Positions 1 to 6,664 of a stretch of 8,759 nt of DNA are shown piece after piece; position 1 is the stretch's first letter; the number at the start of each line of letters is the position of its first letter. Under the pieces are notes generated by a model that saw nothing but the letters and a program-made list of their open reading frames with translations, was not told the origin of the DNA and did no database searches. Position numbers and translations under genes: made by a program. The stretch comes from JAKFVA01 sp046155225 (GTDB lineage Bacteria; Pseudomonadota; Gammaproteobacteria; Burkholderiales; Burkholderiaceae_C), in the NCBI GenBank assembly GCA_046155225.1, contig JBJXED010000093.1:1-8759 (forward strand). Reading direction: 5' to 3'.

Positions 1-1168
1 AAATCACGCCCGCCAGCGAGCTGCGCAGAATCTCGGGATCGGTGAAGCGCGGGCGGCCGTTGAAATCCTGCTCGGCATACAGGCGGATGCAAATGCCGTT
101 GGCCACACGGCCGCAGCGCCCAGCCCGTTGGTTGGCCGCTGCTTGGCTGATGGGCTCTACCAGCAACTGCTCCACCTTGCTTCTAAAGCTATAGCGCTTG
201 ACGCGCGCTGTACCAGCGTCAATGACGTATTTAATGCCAGGTACCGTGAGCGAAGTTTCAGCCACATTGGTCGCCAGCACCACGCGCCTGCCGATGTGCG
301 CCTGGAAGATGCGCTCTTGCTCGGGCTGTGTCAGGCGGGCAAACAGCGGCAATACCTCGGCACTGCGGTGCAGCGGCTGGTGTGCCAAATGCTTGCGCAG
401 GTGGTCGGCGGCTTCTCTGATTTCCCGCTCGCCGGGGAGGAAAACCAAGATGTCGCCACCCTGCCCGCCCTGCCAGAGTTCATCGACACCATCGGCGATC
501 GCGGCGTTCAGGTCGTAATCGCGGCTTTCTTCGAACGGGCGGTAGCGCTGCTCGACGGCGAACAACCTGCCCGAGACCATCATCACCGGCGCCGGGCCTT
601 TGCTAGACGCAAAGTGATCCGCAAAGCGCTGCGCATCAATCGTGGCCGAAGTGACGATGATTTTCAGATCCGGCCGGCGCGGCAATATCTCGCGCAGGTA
701 GCCGAGCAAAAAGTCAATGTTCAGGCTGCGCTCGTGCGCCTCGTCAATGATGAGGGTGTCGTAGGCTTTGAGCAGCGGATCAGTCTGCGTCTCGGCCAGC
801 AAAATACCGTCGGTCATGAGCTTGACCGAGGCATTGCGACCCAGCTTGTCCGCAAACCGCACCTTGTAGCCCACCACCTCGCCCAGCGGCGTGTTCAGCT
901 CCTCGGCAATCCGCTTGGCTACCGTGGTGGCAGCCAAGCGGCGTGGCTGGGTGTGGCCAATCAGTTTGCCTCTGGCGGGGTCAGGGTAATTGAGCCGCCC
1001 ACGCCCTAAAGCCAACGCCATTTTTGGCAATTGCGTGGTCTTGCCGGAACCGGTTTCACCGCAGACGATGATGATCTGGTGCGCGGCCATTGCGGCCATG
1101 ATCTCTTGCCGCCTTTCGGAAACGGGCAGGGATTCAGGGAAATTGATTTGTAGGCGGGTAGCAGTCAA
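1..1168 (-). CDS. hrpA: ATP-dependent RNA helicase HrpA, N-terminal part (runs off left edge)
   Basis: DEAH-box (DExH) RNA helicase that unwinds or remodels RNA and ribonucleoprotein using ATP in the cytoplasm. About 389 codons are visible on the minus strand in one open frame, and the frame is still open at base 1. Counting from the TTG at 1168, the motifs appear in helicase order: Walker A GETGSGKTT (37-45), DEAH (142-145, followed by ERSLNIDF), SAT (174-176) and motif VI QRAGRCGR (347-354). Known HrpA proteins are about 1,300 residues, so roughly the first 30 percent is here; the C-terminal region lies outside. The start is uncertain. The frame is bounded upstream by a TAA near 1191, and the only ATG codons (1099, 1090) fall inside the conserved segment just before Walker A. 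I chose the TTG because it keeps the conserved INFPESLPVSERRQEI stretch. No clear Shine-Dalgarno precedes it. The gene diverges from argA. Confidence 0.93.
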   Translation of the reverse strand, partial: MTATRLQINFPESLPVSERRQEIMAAMAAHQIIIVCGETGSGKTTQLPKMALALGRGRLNYPDPARGKLIGHTQPRRLAATTVAKRIAEELNTPLGEVVGYKVRFADKLGRNASVKLMTDGILLAETQTDPLLKAYDTLIIDEAHERSLNIDFLLGYLREILPRRPDLKIIVTSATIDAQRFADHFASSKGPAPVMMVSGRLFAVEQRYRPFEESRDYDLNAAIADGVDELWQGGQGGDILVFLPGEREIREAADHLRKHLAHQPLHRSAEVLPLFARLTQPEQERIFQAHIGRRVVLATNVAETSLTVPGIKYVIDAGTARVKRYSFRSKVEQLLVEPISQAAANQRAGRCGRVANGICIRLYAEQDFNGRPRFTDPEILRSSLAGVI

Positions 1169-1245
1169 AGGCGCAACTTCATACAGAATCGAGAATTATC
1201 CCTGCGTCTTCGCACCGAGACTCGAACTACCATCACACAACCACC

Positions 1246-2595
1246 ATGTCCGCCGTCTTCAATTTCACCTTCGTCCCCTGGTTCCGCTCGGTCGCGCCTT
1301 ATATTCACCTGCACCGGGGTAAAACCTTTGTGGTGGGCATTGCGGGCGAGGCGATTGCGGCGGGTAAATTGCAATTTCTGGCGCAAGACCTGGCGCTGAT
1401 TCAAAGCATGGGCGTCAAGATTGTCCTGGTGCACGGCTTTCGCCCGCAGGTCAACGAACAGCTCAAGGCCAAGGGGCATGCGCCCAAGTATTCGCACGGC
1501 ATCCGCATCACCGACGAGGTGGCGCTGGATTGCGCGCAGGAGGCTGCGGGCCAGTTGCGCTACGAAATTGAAGCGGCCTTCAGCCAGGGTTTGCCCAACA
1601 CACCGATGGCGGGCTCCACCGTGCGCGTGATCTCGGGCAATTTTTTGACCGCGCGGCCTGTTGGCGTGGTGGGGGGGGTGGATTTTCAACACAGCGGGCT
1701 GGTACGCAAAGTTGACGCGGTGGGCATTGCGCAGACGCTGAACTCGGGTGCGCTCGTGCTGCTCTCGCCGTTTGGTTTTTCACCCACGGGCGAGGCGTTC
1801 AACCTCAGCATGGAAGAGGTGGCCACCAGCGTGGCGATTGCGCTGCAGGCCGACAAGCTGATTTTTTTGACCGAGATACCCGGCATTCGCATCCAGCCGA
1901 CCGAGCCCGAAGGCGAAGACAACCCCATCGACACCGAACTGCCGCTGGCCGCTGCCGACAAATTGTTGGCCCAGCTTCCTGCGCCGCAAGTGCCAACCGA
2001 CACCGCCTTTTACTTGCAGTACTGCGTGAAGGCTTGCATTGGCGGTGTGGAGCGCAGCCATATCCTGCCGTTTGCCGTGGACGGCGCGCTGCTGCTGGAG
2101 ATTTATGTGCACGACGGCATTGGCACGATGGTGATTGACGAAAAGCTAGAGGAACTGCGCGAGGCGACCGCCGACGACGTGGGCGGCATCTTGCAACTGA
2201 TCGAGCCGTTTGAAAAGGACGGTACGCTCGTCAAGCGCGACCGCACCGAGATCGAGCGCGACATCGGCCAGTACACCGTGATCGAGCACGACGGCGTCAT
2301 CTTCGGCTGCGCCGCGCTCTACCCCTACCCCGAAAACAAATCCGGTGAAATGGCCGCGCTGACCGTCTCACCGCAGGTGCAAACCCAGGGCGATGGCGAG
2401 AGGCTGCTCAAACGCATCGAGCAGCGCGCCCGCGCCGATGGGTTGGAGAGTATTTTTGTGCTCACCACCCGCACCATGCACTGGTTCATCAAACGCGGCT
2501 TTGTGCAGACCGACCCGGAGTGGCTGCCCGAAGCGCGCAAACGCAAGTACAACTGGGACCGCAAAAGCCAGGTGCTGGTGAAAAAACTGGTTTGA
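1246..2595 (+). CDS. argA: Amino-acid N-acetyltransferase (N-acetylglutamate synthase)
   Basis: Transfers an acetyl group from acetyl-CoA to L-glutamate, the first committed step of arginine synthesis, in the cytoplasm. The product is 449 residues, close to the 443 of E. coli ArgA. An amino-acid-kinase-like domain (about 25-295) begins with the typical PYIHLHRGKTFVVGIAGEAI and includes the conserved NTPMAGSTVRVISGNF stretch; this is the arginine-binding, non-kinase domain in the family. A GNAT acetyltransferase domain follows from about residue 305 (REATADDVGGILQLIEPFEK), with the acetyl-CoA loop around QTQGDGE (379-385) and the family-typical FVLTTRTMHWFIKRGF segment. The ATG at 1246 gives the full family N-terminus, although no good Shine-Dalgarno precedes it. 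It is divergent from hrpA across 77 bases and 134 bases upstream of the DUF547 gene. In this family arginine feedback-inhibits the enzyme; no ARG-box operator was recognised. Confidence 0.95.
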   Translation: MSAVFNFTFVPWFRSVAPYIHLHRGKTFVVGIAGEAIAAGKLQFLAQDLALIQSMGVKIVLVHGFRPQVNEQLKAKGHAPKYSHGIRITDEVALDCAQEAAGQLRYEIEAAFSQGLPNTPMAGSTVRVISGNFLTARPVGVVGGVDFQHSGLVRKVDAVGIAQTLNSGALVLLSPFGFSPTGEAFNLSMEEVATSVAIALQADKLIFLTEIPGIRIQPTEPEGEDNPIDTELPLAAADKLLAQLPAPQVPTDTAFYLQYCVKACIGGVERSHILPFAVDGALLLEIYVHDGIGTMVIDEKLEELREATADDVGGILQLIEPFEKDGTLVKRDRTEIERDIGQYTVIEHDGVIFGCAALYPYPENKSGEMAALTVSPQVQTQGDGERLLKRIEQRARADGLESIFVLTTRTMHWFIKRGFVQTDPEWLPEARKRKYNWDRKSQVLVKKLV

Positions 2596-2618
2596 GGCGT
2601 GTCAAGGCAGGGGCAAGT

Positions 2619-2651
2619 CACTTTAGCGGTAGCCATTTTTGCCGCCAAGTG
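2619..2651 (+). other. Imperfect hairpin downstream of argA
   Basis: Arms CACTT/AAGTG (2619-2623 and 2647-2651) enclose GCGG/CCGC (2626-2629 and 2642-2645), with a 12-base loop and small internal mismatches. It lies 24 bases after the argA stop and well before the DUF547 start. No T-run follows, so it is not a canonical intrinsic terminator. It could stabilise a 3' end or be incidental. Confidence 0.25.
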
Positions 2652-2729
2652 CTCACCATGCACCAGCACAATTGCGCCTCATGCCATGATGATAGAGTGG
2701 CTGCAGTAGACAATCCCAAAGGAGTTCGT

Positions 2730-3572
2730 ATGCATGCTTGTCCCACGCGGCGCCAATGGACGGTGGCGGGCCTTGCCAGCTTGGCAGCTTGGGGTTGGCT
2801 TCCGTCTACAGCGTTGGCGGCACCAGTTTCCAGCATAGCCTTGGGCCAGTTGTGGGCCAAACATGTCAAACCTTTGCGCGGCGGGGTGGCCACGGCGCTG
2901 GACTACGCCGCAGTTGCAGGCCAACGCCCGGTGCTCAGCGCGTATTTGGCTGCGGCTGCTGCGGTCACGCGCGCGGAGTTTGATGCCTTGGCAAAAAATG
3001 ATCAGCTTGCCTTGCTTATCAACTTGTACAACGCCGCCACGGTAGACCTGGTGCTGACGAAGTACCCCGCTTTGGCATCCATCAAAGACCTGGGTAGTTT
3101 TGTGCAATCGCCCTGGAAAAAAACGTTCATTCAATTTTTGGGTGAAACCCGTTCGCTTGACGATGTGGAACACAACCTGATTCGCGGCTCTGGCCGTTAC
3201 AACGACCCGCGCATTCATTTTGCGGTCAATTGCGCCAGTGTGGGCTGCCCCGCATTGCGGGCTGAGGCATTTGAAGGTGCGCGGCTGGATGCCCAGCTGG
3301 ATGATTCTGCGCGCTCCTTCCTGCAAGATCGCACCCGCAACCGGCTCGATGGCAACACGCTGCACGTGTCCAGCATCTTCAAGTGGTACAGGCAAGATTT
3401 TGAAAAGGGCTGGCGCGGTGCAAACACATTGGCCGAATTCTTTGCCTTGTATGCGTCTGCGCTGAGTCTCAGCACTGATCAAGTAACACAGCTACGCGGC
3501 GGCAAAATTGACATTGAGTTTCTGGATTACGACTGGCGGCTTAACGACACAGCAGCTGGACGTAAGCCTTGA
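2730..3572 (+). CDS. Exported DUF547 domain-containing protein
   Basis: A 280-residue protein of unknown function in the DUF547 (PF04784) family. The frame is open upstream, but the ATG at 2730 is chosen because an excellent AAAGGAG (2718-2724) precedes it by 5 bases and because it places a signal peptide at the N-terminus. That signal has a twin-arginine start (TRRQWTVAG, R7-R8), a hydrophobic core to about residue 24 and an Ala-Leu-Ala-Ala cleavage region near residue 30, so periplasmic export by Sec or Tat is expected. The DUF547 core covers about 85-230 and includes NLYNAATVDLVL and the family hallmark DPRIHFAVNCASVGCPAL (159-176) with conserved C168 and C173. The C-terminal FLDYDWRLN is also family-typical. 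It follows argA on the same strand by 134 bases, enough for its own promoter, and converges on the sbtA-like gene. Confidence 0.9.
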   Translation: MHACPTRRQWTVAGLASLAAWGWLPSTALAAPVSSIALGQLWAKHVKPLRGGVATALDYAAVAGQRPVLSAYLAAAAAVTRAEFDALAKNDQLALLINLYNAATVDLVLTKYPALASIKDLGSFVQSPWKKTFIQFLGETRSLDDVEHNLIRGSGRYNDPRIHFAVNCASVGCPALRAEAFEGARLDAQLDDSARSFLQDRTRNRLDGNTLHVSSIFKWYRQDFEKGWRGANTLAEFFALYASALSLSTDQVTQLRGGKIDIEFLDYDWRLNDTAAGRKP

Positions 3573-3639
3573 TGCCAGAAAACGTGCATACACGCGCCGT
3601 CACAACTTGATGGCTTTTCTACGATTCAAGCTTATAGCT
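3573..3639. other. Short convergent intergenic gap
   Basis: Sixty-seven bases between the stop codons of the DUF547 gene and the sbtA-like gene. It contains a small dyad, ACGTG-CATA-CACGC (about 3584-3597); on the minus strand this reads as a 4-5 bp stem followed by TTTT. It could be a weak terminator for the transporter gene, but the stem is too short to call confidently. Confidence 0.25.
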
Positions 3640-4617
3640 CTAGAGCAGCACCTTCTGCGCAACCCAAACGTAAACCGGAATACCCAGCAAGATATTCAGC
3701 GGGAACGTCATGCCCAGTGACATGCCGAAGTACAACGCGGGCTTGGCTTCGGGAATGGCCTGGCGCACCACGGCAGGCACAGCAATGTAGGAAGCACTGG
3801 CGGCCAGCACCATCAGCAGGGCACCGTTGCCCGCCGATATGCCCAACGCCGCGCACAGCGCCAGCGCCAGTGCCGCGTGCACGGGCGGGGCAAGCAGGGC
3901 ATAGCCCAGCAGCCACGCAGACTGGCCCCGCAACTGGCTCACGTTACGCGCTGCCAGCAGACCCATGTCGAGGAGAAAAAAGGCCAGCATGCCTTTGAAC
4001 AGGTCGCCGGTGAACGGCTTCATGGCGGCCTGACCGCTGTCGCCGCTGATGATGCCGATCAGCATCGCGCCCAGTAGCAGCAGTTGTGCGCCATCGGTCA
4101 GCGATTCATGCAAGACTTTGCCCAGCGGCGCATCAAGCGTTACCGGGTTGGCCGGGTTGCTGGCGCGCTGCTGCTGGCGCACCCGGTTGGCCAGTACCAC
4201 CGCGAGAATGATCGCGGGCGATTCCATCAGCGCCATGGCGGCGGCCATGTGTCCGCCAAAAGCCACGCCGCGCGTCTCCAAGTATTGGGTGGCTGTGATA
4301 AACGTCACCGCGCTGACCGAGCCATAAGTGGCGGCAATGGCTGCCGCATCAAAACCATTGAGGTAGCGGCGCAACACCCAATAACCCAGCGCTGGAATGA
4401 CTGTGGCCAACAGCAGTGCGCTGCCCAGGGTGATGGCGACCTCTTGCGTCAGGCCCGACTCCGCCAGCGCAAAACCACCCTTCAAGCCGAGCGCCATCAG
4501 CAGATACAGCGATAGAAAGCGCGAAATCTGCGGTGGGATTTCAAGATTTGATTTGATCAACCCAGCAACGATGCCGAAGACGAAAAACAGGATGGCGGGG
4601 TCTAAAAAGCTTTGCAT
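3640..4617 (-). CDS. SbtA-family sodium-dependent bicarbonate transporter (DUF897)
   Basis: Predicted inner-membrane transporter of the SbtA/DUF897 family, whose cyanobacterial members import bicarbonate with sodium. The product is 325 residues and almost wholly hydrophobic, with about ten helices. Family-diagnostic segments are present: YGSVSAVTF (98-106), AMALMESPAIILAVVLANRV in the first half, ASASYIAVPAVVR (273-285), and the C-terminal FPLNILLGIPVYVW. These SbtA-like repeats support the family strongly; the substrate is inferred. I chose the ATG at 4617, whose product opens MQSFLDPAILFF; GTG 4623 and TTG 4626 are in frame just upstream, and none has a good Shine-Dalgarno. No SbtB (PII-like) partner gene lies beside it, unlike the classical cyanobacterial pair. 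The leader carries a terminator-like hairpin next to the start, suggesting conditional expression or isolation from the upstream genes. Confidence 0.88.
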   Translation of the reverse strand: MQSFLDPAILFFVFGIVAGLIKSNLEIPPQISRFLSLYLLMALGLKGGFALAESGLTQEVAITLGSALLLATVIPALGYWVLRRYLNGFDAAAIAATYGSVSAVTFITATQYLETRGVAFGGHMAAAMALMESPAIILAVVLANRVRQQQRASNPANPVTLDAPLGKVLHESLTDGAQLLLLGAMLIGIISGDSGQAAMKPFTGDLFKGMLAFFLLDMGLLAARNVSQLRGQSAWLLGYALLAPPVHAALALALCAALGISAGNGALLMVLAASASYIAVPAVVRQAIPEAKPALYFGMSLGMTFPLNILLGIPVYVWVAQKVLL

Positions 4618-4628
4618 CGACACCAATC

Positions 4629-4665
4629 AAAAAAATACCCGTCGAGCATAAGCGCTTCGACGGGT
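4629..4665 (-). terminator. Intrinsic terminator or attenuator in the leader of the sbtA-like gene
   Basis: A perfect 9-bp inverted repeat, ACCCGTCGA (4637-4645) and TCGACGGGT (4657-4665), has an 11-base loop. Read on the minus strand it is followed after one T and one A by seven T (4635-4629), the form of a Rho-independent terminator. The T-run ends 11 bases before the ATG at 4617. It may end transcripts from the upstream minus-strand genes, or act as an attenuator for the transporter gene. Confidence 0.8.
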
Positions 4666-4793
4666 GGCGCTCAGGTTCTTTCAAACTACGCCAAGTCGGG
4701 CTCCCTCAAGGCGACTGACCCGACAGTTGCTTGCCACCCCATTGATTGATCGCGCTAAATGATGCCCACCGTTGCAAAGGCAAGTGACCCAGA
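4666..4793 (-). promoter_or_regulatory. Possibly structured leader region between the small membrane gene and the terminator hairpin
   Basis: This 128-base stretch has no convincing gene. It holds complementary arms GTCGGG (4695-4700) and CCCGAC (4719-4724), with 18 bases between them, and a longer-range pair CTTGCC (4730-4735) and GGCAAG (4779-4784). Together with the adjacent terminator hairpin, these could form a folded RNA leader read on the minus strand. I recognise no known riboswitch consensus, and arms this short can arise by chance. A promoter for the transporter gene would also have to lie here or further upstream. Confidence 0.3.
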
Positions 4794-5012
4794 TCAAGAA
4801 AAATACAAAGCCGTGGTGGCCACCAAGCCACCCAGACCCACGCCTGCGAGCAGCCTCGCATCGCGTAGGCTCTTGCTGCGGTATTCGGACCAGGCCCCAT
4901 ACAAAACGGCAGCCGCGATGACTAAAACCATGAATGCGAATTCGGTCACTTCTAGCTTTTTTCGGTTAAACAGTACGAAAATCAGGCTATTCAAATCAAT
5001 CAAAGATATCAC
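4794..5012 (-). CDS. Small two-helix membrane protein, hypothetical
   Basis: An unrecognised open frame of up to 72 residues. It starts at a GTG (5012) overlapping the 3' end of the zinc-ribbon gene by 17 bases; a second GTG at 4949 would give a 51-residue product. Neither start has a clear Shine-Dalgarno. The product has two hydrophobic stretches, FAFMVLVIAAAVLYGAW and LLAGVGLGGLVATTALYF, separated by a short charged loop (SEYRSKSLRDAR). This pattern looks like a genuine small inner-membrane hairpin protein rather than a chance frame. The overlap suggests translational coupling and co-transcription with the zinc-ribbon and HPF-like genes. No function is assigned. Confidence 0.5.
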   Translation of the reverse strand: MISLIDLNSLIFVLFNRKKLEVTEFAFMVLVIAAAVLYGAWSEYRSKSLRDARLLAGVGLGGLVATTALYFS

Positions 5013-5286
5013 TTAGCCACGATTCTTTGCGTTTGCGTGGCTGCCCAGTCGAGCTTCGCGAATACCCACTCTGATAGTGGCCAGGGTGGTCTGAGTCGGC
5101 AAATTCAGACGGCTGCTGGCTGAATGCAGGCGCACGGCCAGCGGGTGATGCCGTAGACCGCTCGATCAGCTTGTCCAGTTCACCGCGGTCCAGCCACACA
5201 CCGCGGCACTGCGGGCAATAGTCAATTTCTACACCCTGGCGATCCATCATCAACAGGGTGGCGTCGGGGCAAGAGGGACATTTCAT
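4996..5286 (-). CDS. zf-TFIIB (transcription-factor zinc-finger) domain protein
   Basis: A 96-residue cytoplasmic protein with an N-terminal zinc ribbon. Ligand pairs are CPSC (C3, C6) and CPQC (C24, C27), followed by the family signature GVWLDRGELDKLIE (29-42), as in PF13453 proteins. The rest is a low-complexity polar tail ending in a basic-aromatic-acidic motif (RKRKESWLSDIFD), which is also common in this family. The exact role is unknown; such proteins are presumed to bind zinc and possibly nucleic acid or protein. The ATG at 5286 puts the first CxxC at residue 3, as usual, though no strong ribosome binding site is evident. It starts 22 bases after the HPF-like gene and overlaps the downstream small membrane gene, so a three-gene operon is likely. 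Confidence 0.85.
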   Translation of the reverse strand: MKCPSCPDATLLMMDRQGVEIDYCPQCRGVWLDRGELDKLIERSTASPAGRAPAFSQQPSEFADSDHPGHYQSGYSRSSTGQPRKRKESWLSDIFD

Positions 5287-5308
5287 GGTGTTTGTCTGAT
5301 GCCCCGCT

Positions 5309-5653
5309 TCAAGAGCCCAAACCCAGTTGCATGGTCGCACCCGGTTTCTGCCTTCCCTGCCCGCGCTGTGCGCTGCGCATAAGTGCGCGGGCGGCCCGCT
5401 GCAAAGCACCGTCCAGCGCGGTGCGCCAGTCACGCGCAATCGAGGTGATGACTACGGTGCCCGCACTGGCGGTCTTCAGTTCCACCTGGCAACGCTTGTC
5501 GACTCCGCCGCGCGGCCCATTGATGTCAGACAGCAGCACCTTGGCGCGTGGCACTAGCCAGGTCATGCGGCGCATCACAAAGCGGACGCGTTCGACCGCC
5601 ACGTCGCGCAGTTGGGCACCATCGGCATCGCGGGATTCAAATACAACTTGCAT
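5309..5653 (-). CDS. HPF/RaiA-family ribosome-associated protein, short form
   Basis: A 114-residue protein resembling hibernation-promoting/ribosome-interface proteins (S30EA N-terminal fold), which bind the 30S decoding region in stress or stationary phase. Visible hallmarks are the central DINGPRGGVDKRC (43-55) followed by the strand QVELKTASAGTVVITS, then a helix RDWRTALDGALQRAARALMRS that corresponds to the family's conserved Ala-rich C-terminal helix. There is no C-terminal dimerisation domain, so it is the short type, and the tail after about residue 95 is basic and Gly/Gln-rich. The ATG at 5653 is supported by GGAG seven bases upstream (5664-5661); a GTG three bases further upstream is possible. 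It is the first gene of the minus-strand set and diverges from the nhaR-like gene. Ribosome binding itself is inferred from the family. Confidence 0.8.
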   Translation of the reverse strand: MQVVFESRDADGAQLRDVAVERVRFVMRRMTWLVPRAKVLLSDINGPRGGVDKRCQVELKTASAGTVVITSIARDWRTALDGALQRAARALMRSAQRGQGRQKPGATMQLGLGS

Positions 5654-5703
5654 CACAGTTCTCCAGTGGGTTGAAAGAGCCTGAAGGATAGGGCGCGGTG
5701 AAC

Positions 5704-5756
5704 TTCTGATAAAGCAGAGAATCAGGAACTAAATCTTCTGAAAAAACTGCTGATTC
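5704..5756. promoter_or_regulatory. Dyad-rich divergent control region, candidate LysR-type operator
   Basis: The 129-base gap between the HPF-like and nhaR-like genes contains CTGAT (5706-5710) facing ATCAG (5721-5725) across 10 bases. It also contains GAATCAG (5719-5725) facing CTGATTC (5750-5756). A further CTTCTGA element occurs at about 5735-5741 and repeats the one at 5703-5709. LysR-family regulators commonly bind such dyads in the gap between their own gene and a divergent target. The assignment to this regulator is inferred from position. Confidence 0.4.
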
Positions 5757-5782
5757 ATCACATCCATTCAAGGGCAATACCG

Positions 5783-6664
5783 ATGTCTCAAGCTTTTAAT
5801 TACCGTCACCTCTACTACTTCTGGGTGGTTGCCAAAGAAGGTGGCGTGGCCCGCGCCGCCAACCGGCTGGGTATGGCGGTGCAAACCGTCAGCACCCAGG
5901 TACGCGAGTTGGAGCGTTCGCTGGGGCACACCTTGCTCAAACCGCAAGGCCGGGGCCTGGTGCTGACCGAAGCGGGCACGGCAGCCATGCAGCAGGCCGA
6001 CCTGATTTTTCAGTTGGGCGAAGAGCTGCCCGCGATGGTGCAAGACGCCATCACCGCGCCATCGGTGCGGTTGTCGGTGGGCATATCGGACGGCTTGCCC
6101 AAGCTGGTGGTACGCCGCTTGCTGCAGCCCGTCATACAAGAGCCCAAGCTGCGCCTGCTGTGCCTGGAAGACGGTTTTGATGGCCTGCTGGCGAAGTTGG
6201 CGCTGCACCGGCTCGATGTGGTGCTGGCGGACCGACCGGTGCCCAACAACCCCAACTTGAGGGTCTACAGCCATTCGCTGGGTTCGTCTGCGGTGGCCTG
6301 GTACGCGCCGCCTGACTGGTATGCCGTGTCGCGCAAAGGATTTCCACAGTCGCTGGCCCATGTGCCGGTGCTGTTGCCCGCACCACAGACCGCCGTGCGC
6401 ACCCAGCTCGACCAGTGGTTTGAGCGGCAAGCCATTCGCCCCACCGTGGCCGGTGAGTTTGATGACAGCGCACTGCTCAAAACCTTCGGTGCCAGCGGCA
6501 TGGGCGTGTTCCCGGCGGCGCAAGTGGTGCATGACGAACTGGTGGCTCGCTACGGCGTCAAGCTGATTGGTGTTTGTGACGGCGTGCAGGAGCATTTCTA
6601 CGCCATCGGCACCCAGAAAAAAATCCTGCACCCGCTGGTTCAGCGCCTGCTGCCACTGGAGTGA
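5783..6664 (+). CDS. nhaR: NhaR-like LysR-family transcriptional regulator
   Basis: A 293-residue LysR-type DNA-binding regulator closest in pattern to E. coli NhaR, which senses sodium/alkaline stress and activates nhaA and other genes. The N-terminal winged helix-turn-helix (about 5-64) reads NYRHLYYFWVVAKEG, matching the NhaR start (NYNHLYYFWHVYKEG), and includes VQTVSTQVRELERSLG. The effector domain (about 90-290) contains the NhaR-typical GEFDDSALLKTFGA (from 224) and ends with an HPLVQRLL motif. The ATG at 5783 follows a weak AAGGG (5770-5774). No nhaA antiporter gene is in the window; the divergent HPF-like/zinc-ribbon set and the sbtA-like gene are the nearest possible targets. The TGA at 6662-6664 abuts transposase debris in the same frame, so the last few residues could have been altered by that event. 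Confidence 0.85.
   Translation: MSQAFNYRHLYYFWVVAKEGGVARAANRLGMAVQTVSTQVRELERSLGHTLLKPQGRGLVLTEAGTAAMQQADLIFQLGEELPAMVQDAITAPSVRLSVGISDGLPKLVVRRLLQPVIQEPKLRLLCLEDGFDGLLAKLALHRLDVVLADRPVPNNPNLRVYSHSLGSSAVAWYAPPDWYAVSRKGFPQSLAHVPVLLPAPQTAVRTQLDQWFERQAIRPTVAGEFDDSALLKTFGASGMGVFPAAQVVHDELVARYGVKLIGVCDGVQEHFYAIGTQKKILHPLVQRLLPLE

Noticed and set aside
181..200. AAAGCTATAGCGCTT-like palindrome as an intergenic repeat
   Set aside because: It lies inside hrpA and encodes the normal VKRYSFRSKVEQ segment, so it is explained by coding.
128..1009. Long plus-strand frame (293 codons)
   Set aside because: It is antisense to hrpA, whose minus-strand frame shows all helicase motifs; the plus-strand product resembles no family.
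1671..1678. Run of eight G in argA as a phase-variation tract
   Set aside because: The ArgA frame is intact through it and the conserved VVGGVDF reads correctly. The gene is housekeeping, and such short tracts are common in GC-rich DNA.
2520..2729. Upstream in-frame extension of the DUF547 gene into argA
   Set aside because: It would overlap argA by about 76 bases and bury the signal peptide; the ATG at 2730 has a far better ribosome binding site.
2679..3482. Minus-strand frame of 267 codons opposite the DUF547 gene
   Set aside because: The opposite strand has the DUF547 hallmark, a signal peptide and a strong ribosome binding site; this frame has none of these.
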